A DNA stretch of 64,000 nucleotides from Phyllobacterium sp. OV277 (GTDB taxonomy: Bacteria > Pseudomonadota > Alphaproteobacteria > Rhizobiales > Rhizobiaceae). A program made the position numbers and the translations under genes. The DNA is taken from the NCBI RefSeq assembly GCF_900104355.1, contig NZ_FNIY01000002.1, positions 992,001 through 1,056,000 on the forward strand, read 5' to 3'. The notes beneath the pieces are model-generated. The model worked only from the letters and a program-made list of their open reading frames with translations. It did no database searches and was not told the DNA's origin. Positions 46,008 through 55,334 of the stretch are shown piece after piece (the first letter of the stretch is position 1; each line of letters starts with the position of its first letter).

Positions 46008-46892
46008 ATGGAACACGGTATCCGCAACACGGCCATGTATGTGGCCGGAGTTGTTTTTCTGGGTCTCGCATGGGCGAAAAACAAGCTGCGCGGCTACACC
46101 ACGCCCAACAAGGTTGATCGTTCCGACACGGAAGGCCGTATCGAATATGTCTACGATACGGTTGCCTCGTGGAGACGCTATTTTCCGTCCGGCTTTGATG
46201 TAAGAGACAAGGACGTGCTTGAACTCTGCCCAGGTTCGTCCCTTGGCACCGGTGCCATCCTTTTGGGGTACGGCGCAAAATCCTACCGTGCCGTCGATGT
46301 TTTTGAACTCGCGGGTACGGAATCAGGCGCTTATTTTTCGGCGCTGCTCGATCGTTTTCCGGAAGATGAGAAAGACCAGGCAAGCATAGTCAGGGCAAAG
46401 CAGCTGACTGTCGATATGGGTTCGGATTTGTTCAGTTATCGTGTCGGGCGCAATTTCGACATTCCCGAACTCGCCGGTCACAAGAAATATGACCTCATCC
46501 TGAGTTGCGCCGCGTTCGAGCATTATGACGATATTGAAGAAACCATTGCCCATATGTCCAAGGTTGCGCGCAGTGGCTGCATTGCGGAGCACATTGTCGA
46601 CTATCAGACGCATTCCCGCTGGATTCGTGAAGCCGATCCCAACAATATCTACCGTTATTCCGAAGGGCTCTACCGGCTGTTCTCATTTCCGGGGCAGCCG
46701 AACAGGCGGCGGCCAGTGGATTATGTCAGGGCATTCGAAGCCAATGGCTGGAAAAATGTTCGTGTCATCAATGCCCGTGCCATTGCGCCTGAGCATCTGG
46801 CGCGCTCTGTTGCGGGAATGGCGTCGCCATTTGATCGGCCTGAGATGCAGATGGATATGCTGTCAGGTGTGGTCATCGCCGAATGGCCATGA
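46008..46892 (+). CDS. Class I SAM-dependent methyltransferase
   Basis: A 294-residue protein with a short hydrophobic N terminus (about residues 8-22), which may associate with the membrane, and a Rossmann methyltransferase domain: motif I VLELCPGSSLGTGAILLG at about residue 67, ILSCAAFEHYDDIEETIAHM as the post-motif loop. The GSSLGTG loop is divergent from the usual GxGxG. The target may be a sugar or lipid-linked saccharide, given the polysaccharide genes to the right. Convergent with the FAD enzyme. Confidence 0.85.
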   Translation: MEHGIRNTAMYVAGVVFLGLAWAKNKLRGYTTPNKVDRSDTEGRIEYVYDTVASWRRYFPSGFDVRDKDVLELCPGSSLGTGAILLGYGAKSYRAVDVFELAGTESGAYFSALLDRFPEDEKDQASIVRAKQLTVDMGSDLFSYRVGRNFDIPELAGHKKYDLILSCAAFEHYDDIEETIAHMSKVARSGCIAEHIVDYQTHSRWIREADPNNIYRYSEGLYRLFSFPGQPNRRRPVDYVRAFEANGWKNVRVINARAIAPEHLARSVAGMASPFDRPEMQMDMLSGVVIAEWP

Positions 46893-46907
46893 CCGGGTGC
46901 CACAATT

Positions 46908-48101
46908 CTATGCCGAAGATTTCAGCCGCTTGAGCACACCGCGGACGACATAGCGCGCGCGGCCGAGCGTGTTGCTGCGCAGGCGGCGCAACTTCCAGTA
47001 AAGGCCGGTCTCGGTTTTGATACTCTTTGAATTGAGGCTCATCTTCATCGCCGATTCATCCCGCGCTGTTTTTACGGGATCAGCATAGAACGCGCTGATT
47101 TTCGCCGCAGGCATACCAGCGCTTTCAAACCAGTGTGGGATATAGGTATTGCACAGGCGGTCGACATCGGTGAGCGCCTTGTCGATCCCTGTGCCTGTTA
47201 TGGGGCAGACAACGCAAAAGGCATCGCCAATCAGAACCATGCCGTCGCGTTCGTGGTTGTGAACCTTCACAAGATCAATGGGCCGCGCGATAACCGGGCC
47301 CGTCACCTTGATTTCGCCGAACAGTCTCTCAAGGTCCGGCATCAATTCACGCATGCTCTGTTCCGGATGATCGCGAAACGAGCGCGTCCATTCTTCGGAG
47401 GAATTCCGGTAGACGAAGAAGTTGGCGCGAATCTTATCCTCAATCGGAAACAGGGTCAGATAGGATACGCGATCATTGAAACGCTCGCCGTTCCAGACCA
47501 ATGAGGGAAACGGAAAATCTCCGCGTGGTTTCTCAAGGTCAAAACCACAGCAAAGCGAATGCTGCGGGCTGATGATTTCCCGCTCGACGCCCAGTTTTTT
47601 GCGGATGGCATCGCCAAGGCCGGTTGCCACAACAAGCAGGCGTGCATTGAATGTTCGCCCGTCAGAAAGCACCGCAATCTGCCTGTCAGCACTGGTCTTT
47701 ATGGTTTCAACCCTGCCGACAACAGAGCGCACCTCTGGAGGAAGCGCGCGGCGAAGCGCATTGACGAGATCCGAATAGTCGCTGCCATATTCGCGTTTGG
47801 TGCCGCGCTCGATGATGCGGCCAAAGCGATGCAGCCAAACCCCGTCGAATGCGGTCATCTGGGCATGGACTGCATCACCCAGACCAAGGCGTTCAAACAG
47901 GATCATCTGGTCTTCGCCAATCTTCTCGGCGCGAAAATCAGGGGGATGGCGGTCATGGGTGCTGACCAGCGTTACATCATAGCCTTTGCGGGAGAGGGCC
48001 GTTGCCGCGCAGACACCGGCCAGACCACCGCCGATGATCAGCACATCAGTTTCCTGAACTGGTGTCTGTAGTTCCCTTGCTGGCAGCTCGGTTTCGGCCA
48101 T
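46908..48101 (-). CDS. FAD-dependent oxidoreductase/monooxygenase
   Basis: A 397-residue flavoprotein. The N-terminal dinucleotide-binding motif is DVLIIGGGLAGVCAATALSR, followed by the DG-type region LLVVATGLGDAIRKKLG and the FAD ribityl motif GDAFCVVCPITGTGIDKAL. This is the group A flavin monooxygenase/halogenase layout. Substrate unknown. It is the second gene of a two-gene unit with the CelD-like acyltransferase, 25 bp apart, beside the polysaccharide locus. Confidence 0.88.
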   Translation of the reverse strand: MAETELPARELQTPVQETDVLIIGGGLAGVCAATALSRKGYDVTLVSTHDRHPPDFRAEKIGEDQMILFERLGLGDAVHAQMTAFDGVWLHRFGRIIERGTKREYGSDYSDLVNALRRALPPEVRSVVGRVETIKTSADRQIAVLSDGRTFNARLLVVATGLGDAIRKKLGVEREIISPQHSLCCGFDLEKPRGDFPFPSLVWNGERFNDRVSYLTLFPIEDKIRANFFVYRNSSEEWTRSFRDHPEQSMRELMPDLERLFGEIKVTGPVIARPIDLVKVHNHERDGMVLIGDAFCVVCPITGTGIDKALTDVDRLCNTYIPHWFESAGMPAAKISAFYADPVKTARDESAMKMSLNSKSIKTETGLYWKLRRLRSNTLGRARYVVRGVLKRLKSSA

Positions 48102-48126
48102 GCCTGTTCCGCTTACTTTCCTGATT

Positions 48127-49269
48127 TCAGTCTTTTTTGCGCCACTGGCGCAACGTCCGCAAAACAGTCCATTTCAACGGGCGTAGTTTCTGCCACGCTC
48201 CGGTCGAGCGAAGATGTTCCATCATTTGCAAACGTCGCATGAACATGCGGCCTTTCCAGCTGATAATACTGGTCATTTTGGAAAGTGGAACAGTTGTGTC
48301 GCAATGTTCAAGCTTCCATGGTTCATTGCCGATGCCAAGATCCATGTATTCAAAGCCGTTTTTGTGCAGCCATTCAAGTGTTCTGTAGTATATAATTCGT
48401 CCAACCGAATATTTTGCCCAATCGTCACCTTCAAAGCCGATCATAATGGCGTAATAGGTCTTTGCCTGAACAAGACCCCATAAGGTTGCGACAATCTCAT
48501 CGCCAACTTCCAGGGCTGTCAGATGCAGCATTCCGGCTTTGGCAAACTGTTGCGTCCCATCGTGAAAGAATGCATATTTTTCCGGTTCGGCGTCGAAACC
48601 CGGCACCTGCGTATCTTCGAAACGGCGCTGTTTCTGCTTGAGCAGTTGATCGACAATGATCGCCTGCTCACTCTTGTCTGTTGCGATGATGTAGTGGGTG
48701 GGTGCAAGGCGATCGAGCCCGCGCATTTTCTTGAGGAGTGTTTTTCGATAGGGCTGCGCCTTGTCGATCTCTTCCCACGACCGTTGCAGATTGTTGCCAT
48801 GGCAGAAAACGTCATTGGGGCCGTCTGCAAGCAGGTCAAGCGGGTTCACCAAATCGCCGATCCGGGCTGGCATCTTGTCCAGCATGATCACATCGAAATC
48901 GGGAAGCGCGGCGGTTATTTTTTCCCAAAGGTTGACGGCGGTATCGTAGGTCCAATCCGGCGATCCCGGAAACAGAATCGGCGCGTTATAATCGGCGGCA
49001 TCAGCGTCGATAAACCCGAGTATTTTTGCGCCCTTACGGGTGGTAATGCATAGCGGGATGAAGATGAGCGGATTGTTTGCCGCATCACGCACCTCAACGA
49101 AACAGGCGCGGATGTCGCCCACCTGACCGAATGTCGCCCACCACACCTCGAGAAATGTGCGGGATTGAAAAACGTGATACTGCGGATTGGCTATAGGCGC
49201 GGGTGCTCCGGTTGGCCATTCTGCCGACAGATTGTCCAGACTGTCATGTACGTGGATGGTGAAATTCAT
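48127..49269 (-). CDS. GNAT acyltransferase, CelD/BcsL-like
   Basis: A 380-residue protein with a double GNAT layout (acetyltransferase-6 type): FQSRTFLEVWWATFGQVGDI early, then LTALEVGDEIVATLWGLVQA, YYAIMIGFEGDDWAKYSVGR and FEYMDLGIGNEPWKLEHCDT. This group includes CelD-like proteins of cellulose and exopolysaccharide loci. The start is ATG 49269 (GTG 49275 is possible). It is divergent from the GT2 gene and heads the unit with the FAD enzyme. Confidence 0.85.
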   Translation of the reverse strand: MNFTIHVHDSLDNLSAEWPTGAPAPIANPQYHVFQSRTFLEVWWATFGQVGDIRACFVEVRDAANNPLIFIPLCITTRKGAKILGFIDADAADYNAPILFPGSPDWTYDTAVNLWEKITAALPDFDVIMLDKMPARIGDLVNPLDLLADGPNDVFCHGNNLQRSWEEIDKAQPYRKTLLKKMRGLDRLAPTHYIIATDKSEQAIIVDQLLKQKQRRFEDTQVPGFDAEPEKYAFFHDGTQQFAKAGMLHLTALEVGDEIVATLWGLVQAKTYYAIMIGFEGDDWAKYSVGRIIYYRTLEWLHKNGFEYMDLGIGNEPWKLEHCDTTVPLSKMTSIISWKGRMFMRRLQMMEHLRSTGAWQKLRPLKWTVLRTLRQWRKKD

Positions 49270-49457
49270 GTTCACGACGATAAGTTGACCTTGTGGCCTT
49301 TTTCAGAAATGTGCGCAGAGAATTTGACCAATCGACCTGTTCGCCCTGACTGATAGAGGTAACGGCTTGTATATCGCATATCTTTATAAAAAAATGCTTT
49401 CTTTATAGTGTAAGTCTAACAACTTAACCTGCTCTGCCATTCTACAGGATACGATTG

Positions 49458-50456
49458 ATGACCGTTTCGATTATCATGAAAACGCTCAATGAAGAAAAGC
49501 GCATTGCAGCGGCTATCGAAAGCGCATTGCAGGCTTTGCCAGAGGGCAAGATTGAAATCATCGTCGCCGATAGCGGATCGACCGATCGCACCGTTGAAAT
49601 TGCGATGCAGTATCCGGTTATCGTTGCGCAGATCGTGAACCCGGCGAAACCCAGCTGCGGGATCGGGCCGCAACTGGGTTTTCAGTATAGCCATCATGAT
49701 CTCATCTGCCTGATGGACGGCGACATGCTGCTCGATAAGGATTTCCTCACTGAAGCCATAGATTTTCTGGAAGCGAACCCGAGGGTTGCGGGTGTCACGG
49801 GGCATGTGGCGGAAATGAATGTCGATAATCTCGAATTCACCCGCCGCGTGCGCCGAGCATCGCCGGAAAACCGGATCGGATCAATCGACCGGATGAATGG
49901 CGGTGGTCTTTACAGACGCAAGGCGATTGAGCAGGCGGGTTATTTTTCGGATCGCAACCTGCACGGCTATGAGGAGTTTGATCTCGGCGTAAGGTTGCGG
50001 GCATTGGGATGGGAACTCTACCGGTTGGACCGGCGTTTCGTCGAGCATTTCGGCCATTCGATCAATGCATATAAATTGCTGGTGCGGCGCTGGCAGTCCA
50101 AATATTTGCGCGGTGTGGGCGAATTGCTTCGCGCTGCGCTCGGTCGCCCGCACTGGAGCAAGCTGGTGCAGGAATTGCCGGAATTGCGCCTGTGGGCAGG
50201 CGTGTATGTCTGGCTGCTGCTGATGATCGGTCTGCTGATTTTCCTGCCGGACAAGAAGCTGGCTCTTTTGATTGATGTGGCATTGATCGTGCTTGTTATT
50301 GCCGCGATGAGCCTGAAGCAGCGTAGTCTTTCCCTCGGCTTTTATGCTGTTGTTGCCTGGTTCTTTCATGCGGCGGCGCTGCCGCTCGGATTTTTTCACC
50401 CGAGGCGTCAGCCCGATGACTGGATCGAAAGTCAGGTTATTTCAAAGGACCCGTGA
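49458..50456 (+). CDS. Family 2 glycosyltransferase with membrane anchor
   Basis: A 332-residue GT-A enzyme: SIIMKTLNEEKRIAAAIESA, nucleotide-sugar binding VADSGSTDRTVEIA, metal-binding LMDGDMLLD, acceptor-side GYEEFDLGVRLRALGW, then two or three C-terminal hydrophobic segments (about 244-300). It should transfer a sugar from an activated donor to a lipid-linked acceptor at the inner membrane. It is coupled to the secreted glycosidase gene 12 bp downstream. Confidence 0.92.
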   Translation: MTVSIIMKTLNEEKRIAAAIESALQALPEGKIEIIVADSGSTDRTVEIAMQYPVIVAQIVNPAKPSCGIGPQLGFQYSHHDLICLMDGDMLLDKDFLTEAIDFLEANPRVAGVTGHVAEMNVDNLEFTRRVRRASPENRIGSIDRMNGGGLYRRKAIEQAGYFSDRNLHGYEEFDLGVRLRALGWELYRLDRRFVEHFGHSINAYKLLVRRWQSKYLRGVGELLRAALGRPHWSKLVQELPELRLWAGVYVWLLLMIGLLIFLPDKKLALLIDVALIVLVIAAMSLKQRSLSLGFYAVVAWFFHAAALPLGFFHPRRQPDDWIESQVISKDP

Positions 50457-50468
50457 GGCCGGCACGTC

Positions 50469-52658
50469 ATGATGGGTCAGCACTTTCTGTCGGGACGGAT
50501 ATTTGCGGTATTTGCGTCATGCTTTCTGCTGTTTGCAGGTCCGGCTGGCGCGCAAGATGTCTGGTCGCCGGTCCGCGAGATATCGCTCGAACTTCAAAGC
50601 GGCAGCCCGCTTGATTTTTCGGCCCTGCTTCCCAATCCCTCAATCGGTGAGGAGAACCGCATTGTCATCAACAAGGACGGGCGATTGGCGCATGCCGATG
50701 CATCGGAAAAGCCGGTGCGCTTTTTGTGTGCGTCGCTGGGCTGGAGCCCGGCCTCGGGTGGCTTTCCGGATCATGATGGAGCGGATCGTTACGCGCGCCA
50801 GCTGAAAATGCATGGCTACAATATTGCCCGCTTTCACTTTGTCGACGCGGCGCTGATGTTCGGGCGCAGTGCAGATTTCGATTTCGATCCGGAGGTACTG
50901 GACCGCATCCACTATCTGATGGCCGCTTTGAAACGAAATGGCATCTACTGGATCATGGATGGCTTGAGTTCATCCCGCGGTGCCTATGGCGGGTTTGATG
51001 ACCGGTGGGATCTCGCGGGCGAATTGAAAATCGAAGTGCAAATCGATGAGAAATCATTTCAGCATTGGTTGCGGTTCCAGAAGGAAGTGCTTGGAAGGGT
51101 CAATCCCTATACGGGTATCGCGCCAATCCGCGACCCGGCGCTGGTTGTTATTGTCCCGTTCAATGAAAATGGTATCGAATTTGACAGCATCGTACATCAA
51201 CGGGATGGGCAGCCACATTACTCAAAGCTATTGGCGCCCGCGTTCAATACCTGGCTGCAAGCGCGCTATGGATCGACAAAAGCGCTCGCTGATACCTGGG
51301 GATGGGTGAAGGCGGGTGAACGTCTGGAAGACGGGACCATCAGTCTTCCCTCCAATCGCTACGAAAAAACGCCGCGAATGCGCGATCTGCAAGCGTTCTT
51401 CGTCGATGTGGAAACGCGCTCGGCCGAACGCATGACGGCGGCGCTGCGTGATCTCGGCTATAAAGGAGTGATCGCCCCCTATAATAACTGGCCGAGTGTA
51501 CAAACGAGCCTGTCTCGTTCGGGTCAACAGGCTATTGCAATGAATACCTATCAGGATTGGGTCGGTTCCTACGAGCCCGGCAGCACGATGGGGCAGAAAA
51601 GCTCAATCGCCGACGGGGCTTTCTATGTGCGTGCGATTGCCGCTGCCCGCTGGCTCAATCGCCCCTTTATCGTCACCGAATATGACCATCTGTTCTGGAG
51701 CAAGTATCGCTATGAGGCCGGTATTGTCATGCCAGCTTATGCGGCCCTGCAGAACTGGGATGTGCTGTGCCGCCATGGTCATGGTCCCATCGTGCTGGCC
51801 TATGGCGAAGATGTGCCGCACAAGCGTCAGATGCTGCCCTATGCGATTGCCCTTGATCCGGTGGCCCGCGCTGGTGAAACCCTGGCGGCATTGCTGTTCC
51901 GGCGCGGTGATGTGGCAGGGTCACCCGTCTCGATCCCGTTCATGGTCAAAGGGGTTGAGGAACTGACACAGAGTGCACAGGAGCGGGAGCCCGATGCATT
52001 GACGGGGCTTGCTCTGCTGGGTGCAATCGGGTTGCAAAAGGACGCGTCCGCGTCACCGGGCAATCTGGCAGTTCCGTCACCCCGCAAGAGTGCCTCTGCC
52101 GAAAAAATCATGGCAGCGTTGCATGACGCCAGGCTGCTTGATCCGGCCAATATCACCAGTGTCAATAAGGGGATTTTCGAGAGCGATACCGACCAGATTG
52201 TTCTTGATCAGAACAGGCTCCGCATCACCGTAAAGACCGAGCGTACGGAAGCAATCGCTTTTGCCGATCTTACGGATACGATCACACTTGGCAATCTGAC
52301 CGTAGGCAATGCCACGGGTAAAGGATTGTTTGCCGTGTCGGCTCTCGATGATCTACCTATCAAAAGCAGTCAGCGCCTGCTGGTTATTTATGCGACAGAT
52401 GCGCAGAACAGCGATATGCGGTTTTCAGACAGGCAGGAGCGCGTCATTGCCGATTTTGGTCATTTGCCGGTGCGCATCCAACTTGGCAGTATCGATTTTT
52501 CTCTGCCGGGTACAGGGCGCTGGACTGTCTCGCCGGTGGGGCTGGATGGAAAGGTGAAGGCCGCAGTGGCCCAGGGAGACGGGATGGTTTCAACGCGCCT
52601 TGCAAATGATGGGCCGGATGGCCCAACGACTTATTTCCTGATTGAGCGGCAACCTTAG
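50469..52658 (+). CDS. Large secreted glycosidase of clan GH-A type
   Basis: A 729-residue exported protein: signal peptide to about residue 28 (AGA-QDV), a (beta/alpha)8-like domain (about 85-480) with RQLKMHGYNIARFHFVD, likely acid/base E233 in VPFNENGIEF and likely nucleophile E404 in FIVTEYDHLFW, then a C-terminal beta-rich region (about 560-729). The strand-4 NE and strand-7 E layout is that of clan GH-A, but I do not recognise the family. Placed with a glycosyltransferase, it may trim or cut the same polysaccharide. The 3' end overlaps the convergent gene by 4 bp. Confidence 0.78.
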   Translation: MMGQHFLSGRIFAVFASCFLLFAGPAGAQDVWSPVREISLELQSGSPLDFSALLPNPSIGEENRIVINKDGRLAHADASEKPVRFLCASLGWSPASGGFPDHDGADRYARQLKMHGYNIARFHFVDAALMFGRSADFDFDPEVLDRIHYLMAALKRNGIYWIMDGLSSSRGAYGGFDDRWDLAGELKIEVQIDEKSFQHWLRFQKEVLGRVNPYTGIAPIRDPALVVIVPFNENGIEFDSIVHQRDGQPHYSKLLAPAFNTWLQARYGSTKALADTWGWVKAGERLEDGTISLPSNRYEKTPRMRDLQAFFVDVETRSAERMTAALRDLGYKGVIAPYNNWPSVQTSLSRSGQQAIAMNTYQDWVGSYEPGSTMGQKSSIADGAFYVRAIAAARWLNRPFIVTEYDHLFWSKYRYEAGIVMPAYAALQNWDVLCRHGHGPIVLAYGEDVPHKRQMLPYAIALDPVARAGETLAALLFRRGDVAGSPVSIPFMVKGVEELTQSAQEREPDALTGLALLGAIGLQKDASASPGNLAVPSPRKSASAEKIMAALHDARLLDPANITSVNKGIFESDTDQIVLDQNRLRITVKTERTEAIAFADLTDTITLGNLTVGNATGKGLFAVSALDDLPIKSSQRLLVIYATDAQNSDMRFSDRQERVIADFGHLPVRIQLGSIDFSLPGTGRWTVSPVGLDGKVKAAVAQGDGMVSTRLANDGPDGPTTYFLIERQP

Positions 52659-53758
52659 AAAAAGTCGGTTACAAGACGGCTCCAGGATTCTCCGGCAAGC
52701 CCGCCAATAAATATATCGTTGCGGTGGATGGCGTCCGTGACGCTCTTGTGACGCGTTGAGACGCACACATGGGCGCGGTGCCGGTAAAACATTGCCCGGT
52801 GACGGGAAAGTACATCCAATTGCGCGGGTTGAACGCGGCCTTGCGCTGCGACAAATCCTGATTGATCCAGATGATACATCATCTGGTTGATAACGGCGTG
52901 TTCCTTGCCTTTTTTCGCGAAGATGTTCAGCACCTGCGCAATGGAACCCGGACGGCCGAAATACACAAAACAACCGGTAAGTTCGGCGTTGTAATCCCAG
53001 ACCGAGCGTATGTTCAGAGAGCCATTCCCAGTGTTGAGTCTGGCTACTTCAAGAATCCAGTCAAGTTCCGGCTTCGACCAGACAGGCCGCACTTTATAGC
53101 CGGGTAAGAAATCCTGAACACTTGCGACGAACAGGTCTTGGGACATCTCTTCATCATGCATGACAGGATCGCCCTCAATGTGAAGGGCAGGCATCACACG
53201 TCTGGTGAGATAATCAAGCGGCCGCGCCAGCGGCAGACGAGCGGCGTATCGAACGAGAGAGGATCGCTTGGCGGCAGACTGCGCAAGGTAAGCGGCAGGC
53301 TGAAACACCCGGCACCATTCCAGACCGTGCAACGGCAGGATTGCGCCGCTCACAGCCCTGAAATGATTGGCACTGACAGGTGATGCGCTGTCAGTGAAGC
53401 ACAGATCCTGATGGCGGGGCCGCATGGTCAGCGCCAGTTCGGCAGCACCAAGGCATGATACATCAGGGTCGGTCATGAAAGCACATAGAAGCCGTGCCGT
53501 TATGATCTCGCCCTCGACCATGTATTGCATCGGAATAGCGGATACGGCGCTGCTTATGGTTCCGCCCGCCGTCTCATGAACGAAACTGCCATATTGCGGA
53601 TCGTATATCGGGCTGCCGAAGAACAGCTTCTCGAAGTAATCATTGAATGTATCAGGCGAATTGACTGCCTTCTTGCGGAATATTTTGTAAAACAGCCGCC
53701 CGACCTGCGGAATATCTTCCACAATCATTGGACGTATCTGCCTTCTTCCGCCCATCAT
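52655..53758 (-). CDS. GNAT-like acyltransferase of polysaccharide locus
   Basis: A 367-residue protein. The N terminus RQIRPMIVEDIPQVGRLFYK is a GNAT start, and IPMQYMVEGEIITARLLCAF and DVSCLGAAELALTMR match the CoA-binding region of long acetyltransferases. The C-terminal half has a second GNAT-like unit (LTGCFVYFGRPGSIAQVLNI; FIGGLAGESW). Likely role is modification of the exported glycan. Adjacent to the flippase gene in the same orientation (111 bp). Confidence 0.7.
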   Translation of the reverse strand: MMGGRRQIRPMIVEDIPQVGRLFYKIFRKKAVNSPDTFNDYFEKLFFGSPIYDPQYGSFVHETAGGTISSAVSAIPMQYMVEGEIITARLLCAFMTDPDVSCLGAAELALTMRPRHQDLCFTDSASPVSANHFRAVSGAILPLHGLEWCRVFQPAAYLAQSAAKRSSLVRYAARLPLARPLDYLTRRVMPALHIEGDPVMHDEEMSQDLFVASVQDFLPGYKVRPVWSKPELDWILEVARLNTGNGSLNIRSVWDYNAELTGCFVYFGRPGSIAQVLNIFAKKGKEHAVINQMMYHLDQSGFVAAQGRVQPAQLDVLSRHRAMFYRHRAHVCVSTRHKSVTDAIHRNDIFIGGLAGESWSRLVTDFF

Positions 53759-53869
53759 CGCTCCCGTGCAAATTATCTGTCCGGACTATGTGTCTGAATC
53801 TCTCGATCGCCGGTATCGAAACTCAATGCAATCGAATGGTTGTTTTTATAATTTCTGCTAAAAGAATAT

Positions 53870-55174
53870 CTACTTGGTAAATACGCGCTCCTGTGCCGCA
53901 GCGCGGCTGTTTCTTGCCAGTCGAAGAAGAACAAGCCAGGCAGCGATCATAATACCGATCTCGATCAGGTAGATTGAAATAAACGTGCCCTGTGGCGGCG
54001 CTATCCAGGTTGCCCATGCGATCAGCCCGGCACCCAATGCGTTGCCGGTGTTGAGAATGGCGGCGCGTGGACCGTGATAACCTGCAGCCCCCAATGCATC
54101 GATTGCCACCGACCAGACAGCAAGGAAGATAACGGTTCCGCTCAGAATACGGCAGAATGAAACGAGTGATACGTATTCATTGCCAAAGAGCAGGGGCAGA
54201 AATGGCGCGGCGATATAGATGATCAGGGCCGAACCAAAGCCGATGCCAAGAGCCGCCAGCAATATCTTCTTGGTGCGCCCGATTGCGTTGTGAATGCCGT
54301 CAGTGCTCAAGCGGGCAAGACCGGGATAAACGAGGCGGTTCATTGCATCGATTGAGAGATAGCTGCTGTCGATAATACGCCGGACAACACCATAACTGCC
54401 CACAACCTCGGGATTGGCCATGATACCGAGCATGAGAAGGTCGACATTCTGGCGAATGGCGCGGAAGATAAAAGGCGTGGCAAACAGGATGCCAAGGCGA
54501 ATTTCCTCGCGCACGATGCGGTATTGCGGACGTCCGAGCTTGCGCAACGACCACATATAGAAAACCAGCACCAGCACATGGACGGCAAATTGCCAGATTG
54601 CCCAGTCAACCAGACTGGTCACGCCGAATACCAGACAGGCAAGCGCTGCCGCAGCTGTACGCGCAAAGGCAAAACCAACCACGGAACGGTTCGCCTCGGA
54701 AAATTTCGAATGACCAATGAAGATTTGCTCGGTCAAAAGGATAATGCGAACCAGAATGATGTTGGTGATGAGAATGAGCAGGATCGCGATGATGTTTTCG
54801 ACGGGATCGGCTGAAAGCTTCATCCAGAATGGCAGAATGATGATGCCGAGAATGACGAGCAGAACCCCGCTCGTCAGCGTCAAAATGAGATTGTGACCCA
54901 GCATGACAGGATACATTGAGTGATCCTGCGCAACTCGCCTTACCAGACATTCCGAAGCGCCAAGGCCGCAGAGATGAACGGCAATACTGGTCACAGCCGT
55001 GACAGAAACGAAAACACCAAATTCCACCGCACCGAACGAGCGCGCAAGAATAGCGAACGTCACCAGCTGTGCGACATTGGCCGTCAGCAGGCTGCCGCTT
55101 GACGCGGCGTAAGACAGGACCATGGGAAACAGACGTGGCAAACGGCTGATGATCTCGGCAACACTCAGTTTCAT
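53870..55174 (-). CDS. Wzx-type polysaccharide flippase
   Basis: A 434-residue protein with about 12 membrane segments, typical of MOP-superfamily oligosaccharide flippases: VAQLVTFAILARSFGAVEFG near the N terminus and LSIDAMNRLVYPGLARLSTD in the middle, with a charged C terminus. It should move undecaprenol-linked repeat units across the inner membrane. Divergent from the PCP-Wzy operon; shares a regulatory gap with a perfect palindrome. Confidence 0.9.
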   Translation of the reverse strand: MKLSVAEIISRLPRLFPMVLSYAASSGSLLTANVAQLVTFAILARSFGAVEFGVFVSVTAVTSIAVHLCGLGASECLVRRVAQDHSMYPVMLGHNLILTLTSGVLLVILGIIILPFWMKLSADPVENIIAILLILITNIILVRIILLTEQIFIGHSKFSEANRSVVGFAFARTAAAALACLVFGVTSLVDWAIWQFAVHVLVLVFYMWSLRKLGRPQYRIVREEIRLGILFATPFIFRAIRQNVDLLMLGIMANPEVVGSYGVVRRIIDSSYLSIDAMNRLVYPGLARLSTDGIHNAIGRTKKILLAALGIGFGSALIIYIAAPFLPLLFGNEYVSLVSFCRILSGTVIFLAVWSVAIDALGAAGYHGPRAAILNTGNALGAGLIAWATWIAPPQGTFISIYLIEIGIMIAAWLVLLRLARNSRAAAQERVFTK

Positions 55175-55292
55175 CGGGCTCTGCGATCTGATCGAAAGAC
55201 TGGAATTTGCATCTGTTCGCTATACGACTTGGTGGGAGATAGCCATTTATTAACCAAACTTTGAAATCTATGGTTTAGATATACATTACTGG

Positions 55293-55309
55293 CAAACCGT
55301 TACGGTTTG
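55293..55309. promoter_or_regulatory. Palindromic operator candidate in EPS divergent promoter
   Basis: CAAACCG-TTA-CGGTTTG, a perfect 7-bp inverted repeat with a 3-bp centre, lies 25 bp before the PCP start and 118 bp from the flippase start on the other strand. It has the shape of a homodimeric regulator-binding site. Confidence 0.5.
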
Positions 55310-55334
55310 ATTGATGCTTATAGAGTATTGCTGA

